Positions 39,892 to 48,229 of a DNA stretch of 64,000 bases are shown piece after piece; within the stretch, counting starts at the first letter, position 1, and each line of letters opens with the position of its first letter. Source of the stretch: Metabacillus crassostreae (GTDB lineage Bacteria > Bacillota > Bacilli > Bacillales > Bacillaceae); NCBI RefSeq assembly GCF_016908395.1, contig NZ_JAFBDU010000008.1, positions 1 to 64,000 of the forward strand. The letters are read 5' to 3'. Position numbers and translations under genes: made by a program. The notes under the pieces are model-generated. The model saw only the letters and a program-made list of their open reading frames with translations. It ran no database searches and had not been told where the DNA came from.

Positions 39892-40332
39892 TTACTTTTC
39901 TAAATCTCTCTCCCAATACATCATTTGCTCATCTTCATCTGTTTGATTCATTATGACCTTTTTTAATACCTTGATTGACGCTTCATTATCCTTTAAGCAC
40001 TCCGCTTTTACCTTCTTAACTAGCCCAGTTTGAAATGCCCAATTGATTAGAGCATCGACTGCTTCTGTTGCGTATCCTTGATTTTGGGCTTCTTTACGTA
40101 TTCCATAGCCTACTTCTACAACACCATGATGTGGCTTGCCTTTAAAGCCAATATCTCCTATAAACCTATCCTCTGGTTGTAAATAAACCAGCCAAACACC
40201 CCAACCTTCTATTGATGGATCAATGGAAACAGTCTGTAGATAATGTGAAATATGTTCACCTGTTATTTCATCGTTTCTTACTAGTTCTTCACTACAAGGA
40301 ATTAATTTTAATCGTTTTGTTAGCATTTCCAT
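39892..40332 (-). CDS. GNAT-family N-acetyltransferase
   Basis: 146 residues of the RimJ/RimL-like acetyltransferase type. The acetyl-CoA loop appears as IRKEAQNQGYATEAVDALIN. AAAGAGG stands seven bases before the ATG. Substrate unknown. It lies 18 bp downstream of the histidine kinase gene on the same strand, so the two are probably co-transcribed. Confidence 0.82.
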   Translation of the reverse strand: MEMLTKRLKLIPCSEELVRNDEITGEHISHYLQTVSIDPSIEGWGVWLVYLQPEDRFIGDIGFKGKPHHGVVEVGYGIRKEAQNQGYATEAVDALINWAFQTGLVKKVKAECLKDNEASIKVLKKVIMNQTDEDEQMMYWERDLEK

Positions 40333-40349
40333 AAGTAAACCTCTTTCTA

Positions 40350-41813
40350 TCAGGAAACTCCTATTGCCTTTGAGATTGGCAGAATGACTGTAATGGTTGT
40401 ACCTGCAGAAGAGCTATCAACCTTCACCTCGCCCTTATGGTGTTTAATAATCTCATTGCTGACCATAAGTCCTAATCCCGTTCCATTTTCTTTTGTTGTA
40501 AAAAAAGGCGTGCCGATTTTATCTCTTATTTCTTTTGGTATTCCTGGTCCCTCATCTTTAACTTGTACAATAATATAATTCTTTTCCTCTTTAGCCGTTA
40601 TGGTAATAGTGCCTCCGTCTTTCATTGCTTCAATGGCATTTTTAATATAATTAATAAAAACTTGTTTGAGTTTATTTTCATCACAAAAAACATGTGCTTG
40701 TTTACCGTTAAATTGTGTTTCAATACTAATATTATGTAAAATGGCTTGTGATTTCGTTAATGCAACGATATGCTGCAATATCTGAATGATTTCTTCATGT
40801 TGATAATTAGCTAATTGAGGTTTAGCAAGTGCCAGTAGCTCACTCAAAATTAACTCAATTCGATTAATTTCTGCTGTAATCACTGGAAAGAATTCTTTTC
40901 TATAATCATTTCCTCCCTCCATTAATTGCAAAAATCCTTTGATGGCTGTAATCGGATTTCGAATTTCGTGTGCTATTCCTGCTGCTAATTGTCCAGCAAC
41001 AGATAATTTCTCTGAATTAATCATCAATTCATGATTCAATTTCTTTTCTGTTATATCTCTTAAAATAAAGTAAATCGCTTTCGCACCTCTAAAAATAGTA
41101 GGAATGATCTTCATTTCAACATCAATTTTTGACCCATCAAACTGAATTAATGTTTCTTCGTACAGTGATGAAGGCATTCCCTTTTCTGCATTCCCAATAA
41201 ATTCCACCATGATTTTCTCTTTGCTATTAGGGAAAAGCTCATATATATTTTTACCAATGACGTTTTCCTTACTTACTGCTCCAAGTAACAAGCTAGCTTC
41301 TTTGTTCGCATAAACTAGTTCATCGTCCTGTGTAATGATAATACCATCTGGCGAATGCTCTACAAGGCTTCGATGCAATCTTTCACTTTCCTCAAGAAAC
41401 ATTTTTTGTTGATTAAATTGTGTAATATCTTTTGCAATACCATAAACACCAATTATCTCGTTATCTACTATAATCGGAGAATTTGTAATTTCTAAATCAA
41501 GATCATGATGATTTTTTGTTTTTATTGTACATTCGTATTTCTGAAAATCTCCTTGTTTAATCCTGTTAAATAGGGAAGTGATGTTTTCTTTATTATCGCA
41601 AATAAGATCTTCATATGTGATTTGATACAGCTCTTCTTTTGTATGTTCAGTTAGCTCTTCACAAACCTTGTTTACCTTAACAAATCTTCCTTCTAAATTT
41701 AATGCAAAATACCCTTCAGGATGTTCCTCAAATAATGGTTGATTGAAGAATTCACTTTGATCAAGAAAAGCTTCAAGTTTTTCTTTCTGTATACTTTTCG
41801 TTCTGGCGTTCAT
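40350..41813 (-). CDS. PAS-domain sensor histidine kinase (sporulation-kinase type)
   Basis: 487 residues without membrane segments. Two PAS domains (about 30-150 and 150-270) are followed by the HisKA box QLAAGIAHEIRNPITAIKGF with the phospho-accepting histidine, then the ATPase domain with N box YIKNAIEAM, VKDEGPGIP and GTGLGLMVS. The soluble PAS layout and lack of a paired response regulator fit KinA/KinE-type kinases that feed the Spo0A phosphorelay, an inference. The start at 41813 has AAGGGG six bases upstream. Confidence 0.85.
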   Translation of the reverse strand: MNARTKSIQKEKLEAFLDQSEFFNQPLFEEHPEGYFALNLEGRFVKVNKVCEELTEHTKEELYQITYEDLICDNKENITSLFNRIKQGDFQKYECTIKTKNHHDLDLEITNSPIIVDNEIIGVYGIAKDITQFNQQKMFLEESERLHRSLVEHSPDGIIITQDDELVYANKEASLLLGAVSKENVIGKNIYELFPNSKEKIMVEFIGNAEKGMPSSLYEETLIQFDGSKIDVEMKIIPTIFRGAKAIYFILRDITEKKLNHELMINSEKLSVAGQLAAGIAHEIRNPITAIKGFLQLMEGGNDYRKEFFPVITAEINRIELILSELLALAKPQLANYQHEEIIQILQHIVALTKSQAILHNISIETQFNGKQAHVFCDENKLKQVFINYIKNAIEAMKDGGTITITAKEEKNYIIVQVKDEGPGIPKEIRDKIGTPFFTTKENGTGLGLMVSNEIIKHHKGEVKVDSSSAGTTITVILPISKAIGVS

Positions 41814-42056
41814 GATGTTCCCCTTCCATGGATTGATCATTCATCACATAGATATTTATCTCTTTATCTTAAGTTAATAAACCAATCTTGTAAATTTACA
41901 TTTACTTATTAGTATGGTTATTTCCGTAAAAATAGGCGCTAACTATTTAATAATGATGCTAAATTCTGAGTTTTATTTTCAAAAGCTAGTTAATAAGCTG
42001 AGTTATTAAAGTAATAGATAAGTAAAATCATGTTATCCCTACTCGCAACATCATAT

Positions 42057-42096
42057 AAAAAAGGCTTGAAAGCTCAAATAAGCCTTCAAACCTTTT
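42057..42096 (-). terminator. Terminator after small acidic gene
   Basis: Long stem AAGGCTTGAAAGCT / AGCCTTCAAACCTT with T run on the minus strand, directly behind the 51-residue gene. Confidence 0.8.
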
Positions 42097-42108
42097 TTCA
42101 CTTAAAAA

Positions 42109-42264
42109 TTATGATGGATCTACCTCATCATACGACAATGTCACAACTTTTGTTGAGTCATCATTTTCAATTTCTTCATCTGTTGCTTTTTGGTTTAATT
42201 CAAAATCATCATCCATACCAGGTGCAACTTTATCCTCTGGAACTTGGTCATTTTGCTTTTTCAA
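42109..42264 (-). CDS. Small acidic protein of unknown function
   Basis: 51 residues, TTG start, MKKQNDQVPEDKVAPGMDDD at the N-terminus, with 15 or so Asp and Glu and no hydrophobic stretch, so soluble and probably disordered. AAGGAG lies eight bases upstream of the TTG and a strong terminator follows the stop, which support a real gene. It lies between the histidine kinase and the HtrB-type protease. I do not recognise the family. Confidence 0.65.
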   Translation of the reverse strand: MKKQNDQVPEDKVAPGMDDDFELNQKATDEEIENDDSTKVVTLSYDEVDPS

Positions 42265-42424
42265 TGGTATCACTCCTTATCGTGTTAATATTTCCCTTGT
42301 ATTTTCGAAACTATACAGTAAAGATAGAAAAAGCCGTCATATGAAATCACACCTTTTAAAAAAGATATAATACTTCAATAAGACGACTTTGAATATCTAT
42401 ATAAAGAATAACGAGTTTCTACCT

Positions 42425-43663
42425 TTAAGCATTTGTAGCATCACGATTTGAAAGCATGATTTTAACAGTCATTTTCTCTCCTGCTCTGTATAACGTAACA
42501 TCTACTTTTTCACCAATTTCTGTTTCAGTATAGAGAATTCTTCTTAAATCATTACCACTTGTAATATCTTGTCCTGCCATAGACACAATCACATCTTGTT
42601 GTTGAAGCCCTGCTTCTGCCGCAGGTGAACCTGGTGAAACATTACCAACAACAACTCCATCCTTCACATCATTTGGCAGCTTCATATTTTCTTGTAAATA
42701 AGCAGCAGGTATTTCACTCATTTCCACAAGGCCTACTCCAATAAATGGCCTTTGGACTTTACCGCTGCTCATTAGTTCTTCAGCGATCGGTAGAACTTCG
42801 TTACTCGGAATTGCAAAGCCTAGTCCTTCTATGCCATTTTGACTTATTTTTAAACTATTAATTCCAATAACCTGACCATCCATATTAATTAGTGGACCAC
42901 CACTATTACCAGGATTAATTGCAGCATCAGTTTGTAAAACATTTAGTGCCCAATCTCCCTCTGATGTTGTCACATCAATAGTTCGATCAATTCCACTAAT
43001 AATTCCTTGTGTGACTGTTCGTGAAAACTCCTCACCTAATGGATTACCAATCGCAATAACATCTTCTCCAGTTCTTAGTGCCTCAGAGTCTCCAAGCTCT
43101 GCAACAGTTGTCACATGCTTACCATCAATTTTCAATACTGCGATATCCGTCAATGCATCAGTTCCGACTAGTTGAGCTGAAACCTTTTCACCATCATATA
43201 ACGTCACTTCAATTGATGAAGCTCCTTCTATTACATGATTGTTTGTTAACACATAACCTACATCACCTTCTTTTTTGAAGATAAAGCCTGAACCTGTACC
43301 ACTTTCTACACTTGGACCTTGTTCATTACCGAAAATATTATTACCTTCCTGCATCTGTGTAATCCCAACAATTGCTGGTCCAAGATTATCAACAATATCA
43401 GCTATTGAGCCTGAATTAGTGGATAATTCCTCAGTTGTAACTGGTGATGTAGTATTTGTATTTTTCTCTTGAAGAGAAGATTCGACAACAGATTTACTGT
43501 TGGCTGATATAGCTTGTTCCTCATTTTGATCATTGTATGTTGTAACACCCAATACTAGTGCTCCACCTACTACTCCACTTAATAGTGTTGTAAAAAATGG
43601 TTTTATACTTTTGCGTGATTTTGTTTTTTCTCTTGTAAGATCTGTTTCGTCATAATAACCCAT
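42425..43663 (-). CDS. htrB: HtrA-like serine protease (HtrB type)
   Basis: 412 residues: short cytosolic N-terminus, one membrane helix at about 24-45 (FTTLLSGVVGGALVLGVTTY), an S1C protease domain and one PDZ domain in the last 100 residues. The catalytic triad is His in LTNNHVIEGA, Asp in DALTDIAVLKID and Ser in NPGNSGGPLI. It degrades misfolded proteins outside the membrane. The divergent neighbour is cssRS, as for htrB (yvtA) in B. subtilis, which supports this name over htrA or htrC. Confidence 0.88.
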   Translation of the reverse strand: MGYYDETDLTREKTKSRKSIKPFFTTLLSGVVGGALVLGVTTYNDQNEEQAISANSKSVVESSLQEKNTNTTSPVTTEELSTNSGSIADIVDNLGPAIVGITQMQEGNNIFGNEQGPSVESGTGSGFIFKKEGDVGYVLTNNHVIEGASSIEVTLYDGEKVSAQLVGTDALTDIAVLKIDGKHVTTVAELGDSEALRTGEDVIAIGNPLGEEFSRTVTQGIISGIDRTIDVTTSEGDWALNVLQTDAAINPGNSGGPLINMDGQVIGINSLKISQNGIEGLGFAIPSNEVLPIAEELMSSGKVQRPFIGVGLVEMSEIPAAYLQENMKLPNDVKDGVVVGNVSPGSPAAEAGLQQQDVIVSMAGQDITSGNDLRRILYTETEIGEKVDVTLYRAGEKMTVKIMLSNRDATNA

Positions 43664-43705
43664 TATCTATTCCTCCATTATTTGTTTTGATCTATAAAAT
43701 ACCTT

Positions 43706-43789
43706 TTAAGCTCCTTGCGAACTTACAAATCCACCAATAACGATTAAAATTAGTAATAAAGATAAACCAGTAAATATAACAGCTCTCAT
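43706..43789 (-). CDS. 27-residue small membrane protein
   Basis: Reads MRAVIFTGLSLLLILIVIGG then FVSSQGA, one membrane helix. AAAGGAG lies a few bases upstream of the ATG. It stands between htrB and cssR, transcribed with htrB. Such short helices could modulate the adjacent protease or sensor kinase, but this is only a guess from position. Confidence 0.5.
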   Translation of the reverse strand: MRAVIFTGLSLLLILIVIGGFVSSQGA

Positions 43790-43910
43790 ATAATGATTCT
43801 CCTTTTTAAATCCTCTTTTTGCTTAAGCTAAGAATACAAAAAGAGTTTGGGAGAATGATGAAAGAATTATGGGAAATTGTGAAAAAAACACACGATTAAA
43901 TAGTACAATG

Positions 43911-43916
43911 TATAAT
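43911..43916 (+). promoter_or_regulatory. -10 box of cssRS
   Basis: Perfect TATAAT about 20 bases upstream of the cssR start. The -35 is not recognisable, as often seen for activator-dependent promoters; autoregulation by CssR is known in B. subtilis. Confidence 0.4.
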
Positions 43917-43935
43917 AGCTTTGAGAGGAAGTGAA

Positions 43936-44607
43936 ATGATGAGTTATACCGTGTATTTAGTCGAAGATGAGACAAACTTAAACGAGCTTCTTACGATGTA
44001 CTTAAAAAACGAAGGCTGGTCAGTTTCCTCCTTTTTAACAGGTGAAGAAGCACGAAAGCTGATCAGTCAGCCGCCACATTTATGGATTTTAGATATTATG
44101 TTACCTGACATAGATGGATATCAATTAATAAGAGAAATTAAAGCAGTAACTCCTGAGATTCCAGTGATTTTCATTTCAGCAAGAGATGCTGATATTGATC
44201 GGGTGCTGGGTTTGGAGCTTGGAAGTGATGATTATATTTCAAAGCCTTTTTTACCAAGAGAGCTTGTGATTAGAGTACAGAAATTACTTTCAAGAACGTA
44301 TTCAGAAAAAGAGAAACACTCACTTACAAGTTTGCCTCCCTATCAAATTGATGAACAAGTTAGACTTGTTTATTTAAATGACAAAGAACTTACACTAACA
44401 TCCAAGGAGTTTGATTTACTTCAGCTTTTTCTACACAATCAAGGTCAAGCATTTTCTCGCGAACAAATTTTAACGAGTTTGTGGGGAGATGATTATTTTG
44501 GCACAGATCGTGTTGTTGATGATCTTGTTAGACGCTTGAGAAAAAAGATGCCTGACTTAAAGGTGGAAACGATTTATGGATTTGGATATAGGATGTTAAA
44601 GGGATGA
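43936..44607 (+). CDS. cssR: Response regulator CssR
   Basis: About 223 residues, OmpR/PhoB family. The receiver domain has the phospho-aspartate in LWILDIMLPDIDGY and the lysine in SDDYISKPF; the C-terminal winged helix ends VETIYGFGYRM. It activates htrA/htrB under secretion stress. ATG at 43936, preceded by GAGG, is preferred to a TTG at 43921 that overlaps that site. It overlaps cssS by four bases. Confidence 0.9.
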   Translation: MMSYTVYLVEDETNLNELLTMYLKNEGWSVSSFLTGEEARKLISQPPHLWILDIMLPDIDGYQLIREIKAVTPEIPVIFISARDADIDRVLGLELGSDDYISKPFLPRELVIRVQKLLSRTYSEKEKHSLTSLPPYQIDEQVRLVYLNDKELTLTSKEFDLLQLFLHNQGQAFSREQILTSLWGDDYFGTDRVVDDLVRRLRKKMPDLKVETIYGFGYRMLKG

Positions 44608-45953
44608 AAAACAAACCATTAGCTTTTCAAATCTGGCTTGTATTTTCAGGTATTTTATTGGTTATTTCATTGTTATTAATCATTTTATTTCCAACAACCT
44701 TGCGTAGTTTTTTCACACAGGAAATCTATAAAACGATTGAAAATGAGCAGCTAGTATTAACAGAATACGGAAACCCTGGTAATACAGCAGCAGAGTTCAC
44801 AGATAAAAAACAGAAGGATCGTTCTGTTGATCATCTTATTTTATCTATCCAAAGTCGCTATATTTTATATTCTGAAAAGCTGCCACTACCAATAGAATTT
44901 ATCAAGCAAACTCAAGCAATAGCAGCTAATCAAACAGCTTCTGTAGAACGCTATGAAAAGAACTTAAATGATCAAACGCTTTTTTATGTTATTCGCAAAA
45001 TTAGCGTCAATGGAGAACCAGGCTATTTACTCTCATATTCCTGGGATTCCTACCGCAATGATCTTGTTTTCACTTTATTTCGTCAGCTTATGATTATTAT
45101 GCTGATTGTTTTCCTCTTAAGCTGGATTCCTTCCATTTGGCTTGCAAGATATTTAACAAAGCCATTGGTAAAGCTTGAAAAACATGTAACAAGCTTTTCT
45201 GACTTAAATTGGCATGAACCAGTTGAAGTAGATCGAAATGATGAAATAGGTAAACTCGGTCACTCGATTGAAAAAATGAGGCAGCATCTTGTCCGAAAAG
45301 ACGAAACACAGCAAACACTTTTACAAAATATATCTCATGACTTAAAAACACCTGTGATGGTAATCAGAGGCTATGCAAAGTCAGTAAATGATGGGATCTT
45401 TCCTAAAGGTGATTTAACGAGTACAATGGATGTTATTGAAGAGGAATCAGAAAAACTTGAGAAAAAAATTAAAGATTTATTATATCTAACAAAGCTCGAT
45501 TTTTTATCAACTCGTAAGCCTGTTAAAACAATATTTAACCTTGATCAACTTTTAAAAGATGAGGTTGAAAGAATAAAATGGGCAAAGCCTGATTTAAATT
45601 GGCAGTTATATTTACAAGAAACGACAACTTTAGGTGATCCTGATCAGTGGGAAAAGCTAATTGAAAATTTGTTAGAAAATTCATTACGTTATGCAGATAC
45701 TACAATTAAACTATCACTTACAGATGTTGATGAAACAGTTATCTTTAAATTATGGAATGATGGACCAGAAATTGATCGCAATCTAATAGATCAGCTTTTT
45801 GAGCCCTTTCAAAAGGGTCATAAAGGAGAGTTTGGAATTGGCTTAAGTATTGTCAAACGAATCGCAGATTTACATGACGCAGAGGTATGGGCAGTAAACG
45901 AAGATGATGGTGCTGCTTTTTATATGAAAATTCCAAAAGTGGCAGGTACATAA
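44604..45953 (+). CDS. cssS: Secretion-stress sensor histidine kinase CssS
   Basis: 449 residues. The N-terminus MKNKPLAFQIW is that of CssS. Two membrane helices (about 10-30 and 155-180) enclose an extracellular sensor domain; HAMP, HisKA (NISHDLKTPVMVIRGYAKS) and ATPase (GEFGIGLSIVKRI) follow. It senses misfolded proteins at the membrane-wall interface. The last four residues (VAGT) and the stop codon fall within the inverted end of element A4, so the original C-terminus was probably slightly different. Confidence 0.93.
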   Translation: MKNKPLAFQIWLVFSGILLVISLLLIILFPTTLRSFFTQEIYKTIENEQLVLTEYGNPGNTAAEFTDKKQKDRSVDHLILSIQSRYILYSEKLPLPIEFIKQTQAIAANQTASVERYEKNLNDQTLFYVIRKISVNGEPGYLLSYSWDSYRNDLVFTLFRQLMIIMLIVFLLSWIPSIWLARYLTKPLVKLEKHVTSFSDLNWHEPVEVDRNDEIGKLGHSIEKMRQHLVRKDETQQTLLQNISHDLKTPVMVIRGYAKSVNDGIFPKGDLTSTMDVIEEESEKLEKKIKDLLYLTKLDFLSTRKPVKTIFNLDQLLKDEVERIKWAKPDLNWQLYLQETTTLGDPDQWEKLIENLLENSLRYADTTIKLSLTDVDETVIFKLWNDGPEIDRNLIDQLFEPFQKGHKGEFGIGLSIVKRIADLHDAEVWAVNEDDGAAFYMKIPKVAGT

Positions 45954-46278
45954 TTAAAGAAGTCATACAAAAAGGCGAATAAATCTAAACAATTAAGTTG
46001 AAAGAAACAAGTTCGTTCCATTGCGCTACAGACATTTGCTTTCCGCGGGGAGGAAGCTAAGCCTCCTCGGCGCAAGCGCCTGTGGGGTCTCAGCCTTTCC
46101 TCTGCACCCGCAGGAGTCAAATGTCTTGCGCTCCATTCCACTAGTTCTTAATAATATTATGAAAATCAAAAAATCTATTAAGGCAAATAAAAACCCGAAA
46201 TATTAGGCGAATAATTAATTGAAATATCTCCTAATTTTTCGGGTTTATCATTAGCTTAAATACTTATGTTCCAGCCTC
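45942..46278 (+). repeat. Convergent-gap element A, copy A4
   Basis: Full-length copy of about 337 bp. The left end GGCAGGTACATAATTAAAG is a decayed GGCTGGGACATAA inside the cssS 3' end. It contains the GC-rich palindrome (GAGGAAGCTAAGCCTCCTC and CGCAAGCGCCTGTGG) and the CCCGAAATATTAGG hairpin. The right end CTTATGTTCCAGCCTC stops six bases before the fumC stop codon. It therefore covers the entire gap between convergent cssS and fumC. Confidence 0.85.
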
Positions 46279-46284
46279 TTTTAC

Positions 46285-47673
46285 TTACCCCTTCGGATAT
46301 GTCATTTCCTCTGGGTTAACATATTCATCAAACTGATTCTCAGTTAAAAGATCTAATCGAACTGCCGCTTCTTTCAGTGTTAATCCTTCTTTATGTGCTA
46401 ATTTTGCAATCTTTGCTGCATTTTCATAGCCTATATAAGGATTTAATGCTGTTACTAGCATTAAAGAATCGTTTAAATAACGTTCGATAACTGGTAGGTT
46501 CGCTTCAATTCCGATTACACAATGGTCATGAAAGGAAATCATCGCATCTGAAAGTAGCTGAACAGATTGCAAAAAGTTATAAATGATAACAGGCTTGAAT
46601 ACATTTAACTCAAAATTCCCCTGACTAGCTGCAAAACCAATTGCAGCATCATTTCCCATCACTTGAACAGCAACCATTGTAAGTGCTTCACTTTGGGTAG
46701 GGTTTACTTTACCAGGCATAATCGAGCTTCCTGGTTCATTTTCTGGTATTGTTATTTCACCGATACCACATCTTGGTCCACTCGCAAGCCATCGCACATC
46801 ATTAGCAATCTTCATTAAATTGGCAGCCAATGCTTTTAACGCACCATGTGCATAAACTGTTTCATCATGACTTGTTAGAGAATGAAATTTATTAGATGAA
46901 GACACAAAGTTATGCTTTGTGTACTGACTAATTTCTTTTGCAACACGATCTCCAAACTCAGGATGTGCATTGATTCCTGTTCCTACAGCTGTGCCACCAA
47001 TAGCTAGGTTTTCCATATATGCTTGGGACTGATTAATCATTTCTTTTGTTTGATGTAGCATATGAGCCCATCCACTAATTTCCTGCCCTAATGTAATAGG
47101 TGTTGCGTCCTGAAGATGTGTACGCCCAATCTTCACAATATCTGAAAATTGTTTTACTTTCTCATCCAAGGTTTCTGAAAGCTTATCAATAGCTGGCATT
47201 AATTTATGTTGAACAGCAATCACTGCAGCAATGTGCATGGCAGTTGGAAACGTATCATTTGAGCTTTGACTCATATTCACATCATCATTAGGATGAATAT
47301 TCAGATCAATTTCTTTCTCACGCAGAATTTCATTTCCTCTTCTAGCAACAACTTCATTTACATTCATATTACTTTGAGTTCCACTTCCAGTTTGCCAAAC
47401 AACAAGTGGAAAATGATCAAGAAGTTTTCCCTCTATTATTTCCTCACAAGCAGCTACAATCGCTTGTGCTTTATCTTTATGTAATTTTCCTAAGGATTCA
47501 TTGACAATTGCAGCACTTCTCTTTAAAATTGCAAAGCCTGTAATAACTTCTGTTGGCATTTTCTCGTTACCGATTTCAAAATTCTGCTTACTTCGTTGTG
47601 TTTGTGCTCCCCAATACTTATCAGCTGGTACTTGAATTTCACCCATCGTATCTCTTTCTATACGAATATCCAT
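46285..47673 (-). CDS. fumC: Fumarate hydratase class II
   Basis: 462 residues, aspartase/fumarase superfamily, homotetrameric TCA-cycle enzyme. The mobile signature loop with the catalytic serine is [15 protein letters not shown], and the substrate histidine region is [15 protein letters not shown] lies seven bases before the ATG at 47673; an upstream in-frame start at 47703 lacks a site. The 3' end abuts element A4. Confidence 0.96.
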   Translation of the reverse strand: MDIRIERDTMGEIQVPADKYWGAQTQRSKQNFEIGNEKMPTEVITGFAILKRSAAIVNESLGKLHKDKAQAIVAACEEIIEGKLLDHFPLVVWQTGSGTQSNMNVNEVVARRGNEILREKEIDLNIHPNDDVNMSQSSNDTFPTAMHIAAVIAVQHKLMPAIDKLSETLDEKVKQFSDIVKIGRTHLQDATPITLGQEISGWAHMLHQTKEMINQSQAYMENLAIGGTAVGTGINAHPEFGDRVAKEISQYTKHNFVSSSNKFHSLTSHDETVYAHGALKALAANLMKIANDVRWLASGPRCGIGEITIPENEPGSSIMPGKVNPTQSEALTMVAVQVMGNDAAIGFAASQGNFELNVFKPVIIYNFLQSVQLLSDAMISFHDHCVIGIEANLPVIERYLNDSLMLVTALNPYIGYENAAKIAKLAHKEGLTLKEAAVRLDLLTENQFDEYVNPEEMTYPKG

Positions 47674-47830
47674 ACACACACCTCCAATAAATTGAACCCA
47701 CATATCTATTGTATGGGTTTTTATGGATTTATTAAAGTAAGATTGCTTATTAGTGAGGCTCTTTTTGAAAACAGTGTTGCTAATTGACCGTATTATGTGG
47801 GGAAAGTATTGTTTGCATAGAATTTTCGGT

Positions 47831-48149
47831 GTTGGTATATAATTAAGAAGTCATACAATAAGATGGAAAAAACTAAATCTAGTTAAAGAAACAAGTTCGT
47901 TCCATTGCGCTGCAGACACTCGCTTTCCACGGGGAGGAAGCTGAGCCTCCTCAGCGCAAGCGCCTGCGGGGTCTCACCCTTTCCTCTATTCCCGTAGGAG
48001 TCGAGTGCCTTCCGCTCCATTCCACTAGTTCTTAAAAAAAGTTATCAAAATCAAAAAATAAAAACCAGAACTATTAGTCAAAAAATTAATTAACATATCA
48101 CCTAATAATTCGGGTTTATTATTTGCTTAAATACTTATGTTCCAGCCTC
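47831..48149 (+). repeat. Convergent-gap element A, copy A5
   Basis: About 319 bp with GAAGTCATACAATAAGATGG, AACAAGTTCGTTCCATTGCG, the GC palindrome (GAGGAAGCTGAGCCTCCTC, CGCAAGCGCCTGCGG) and the hairpin ending in AATTCGGGTTT. The right end is CTTATGTTCCAGCCTC. It lies between fumC (transcribed away) and the 3' end of the GGDEF-EAL gene, about 80 bp from the latter's stop. The space from 47674 to 47830 shows nothing but the fumC promoter by position. Confidence 0.85.
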
Positions 48150-48229
48150 TTAATCTTGATCTTCTTCATGTTTAGTTCTTTCATTAATGATTCTCTTTAA
48201 TAACGTACTACATAATTCCTTAATTAAAA

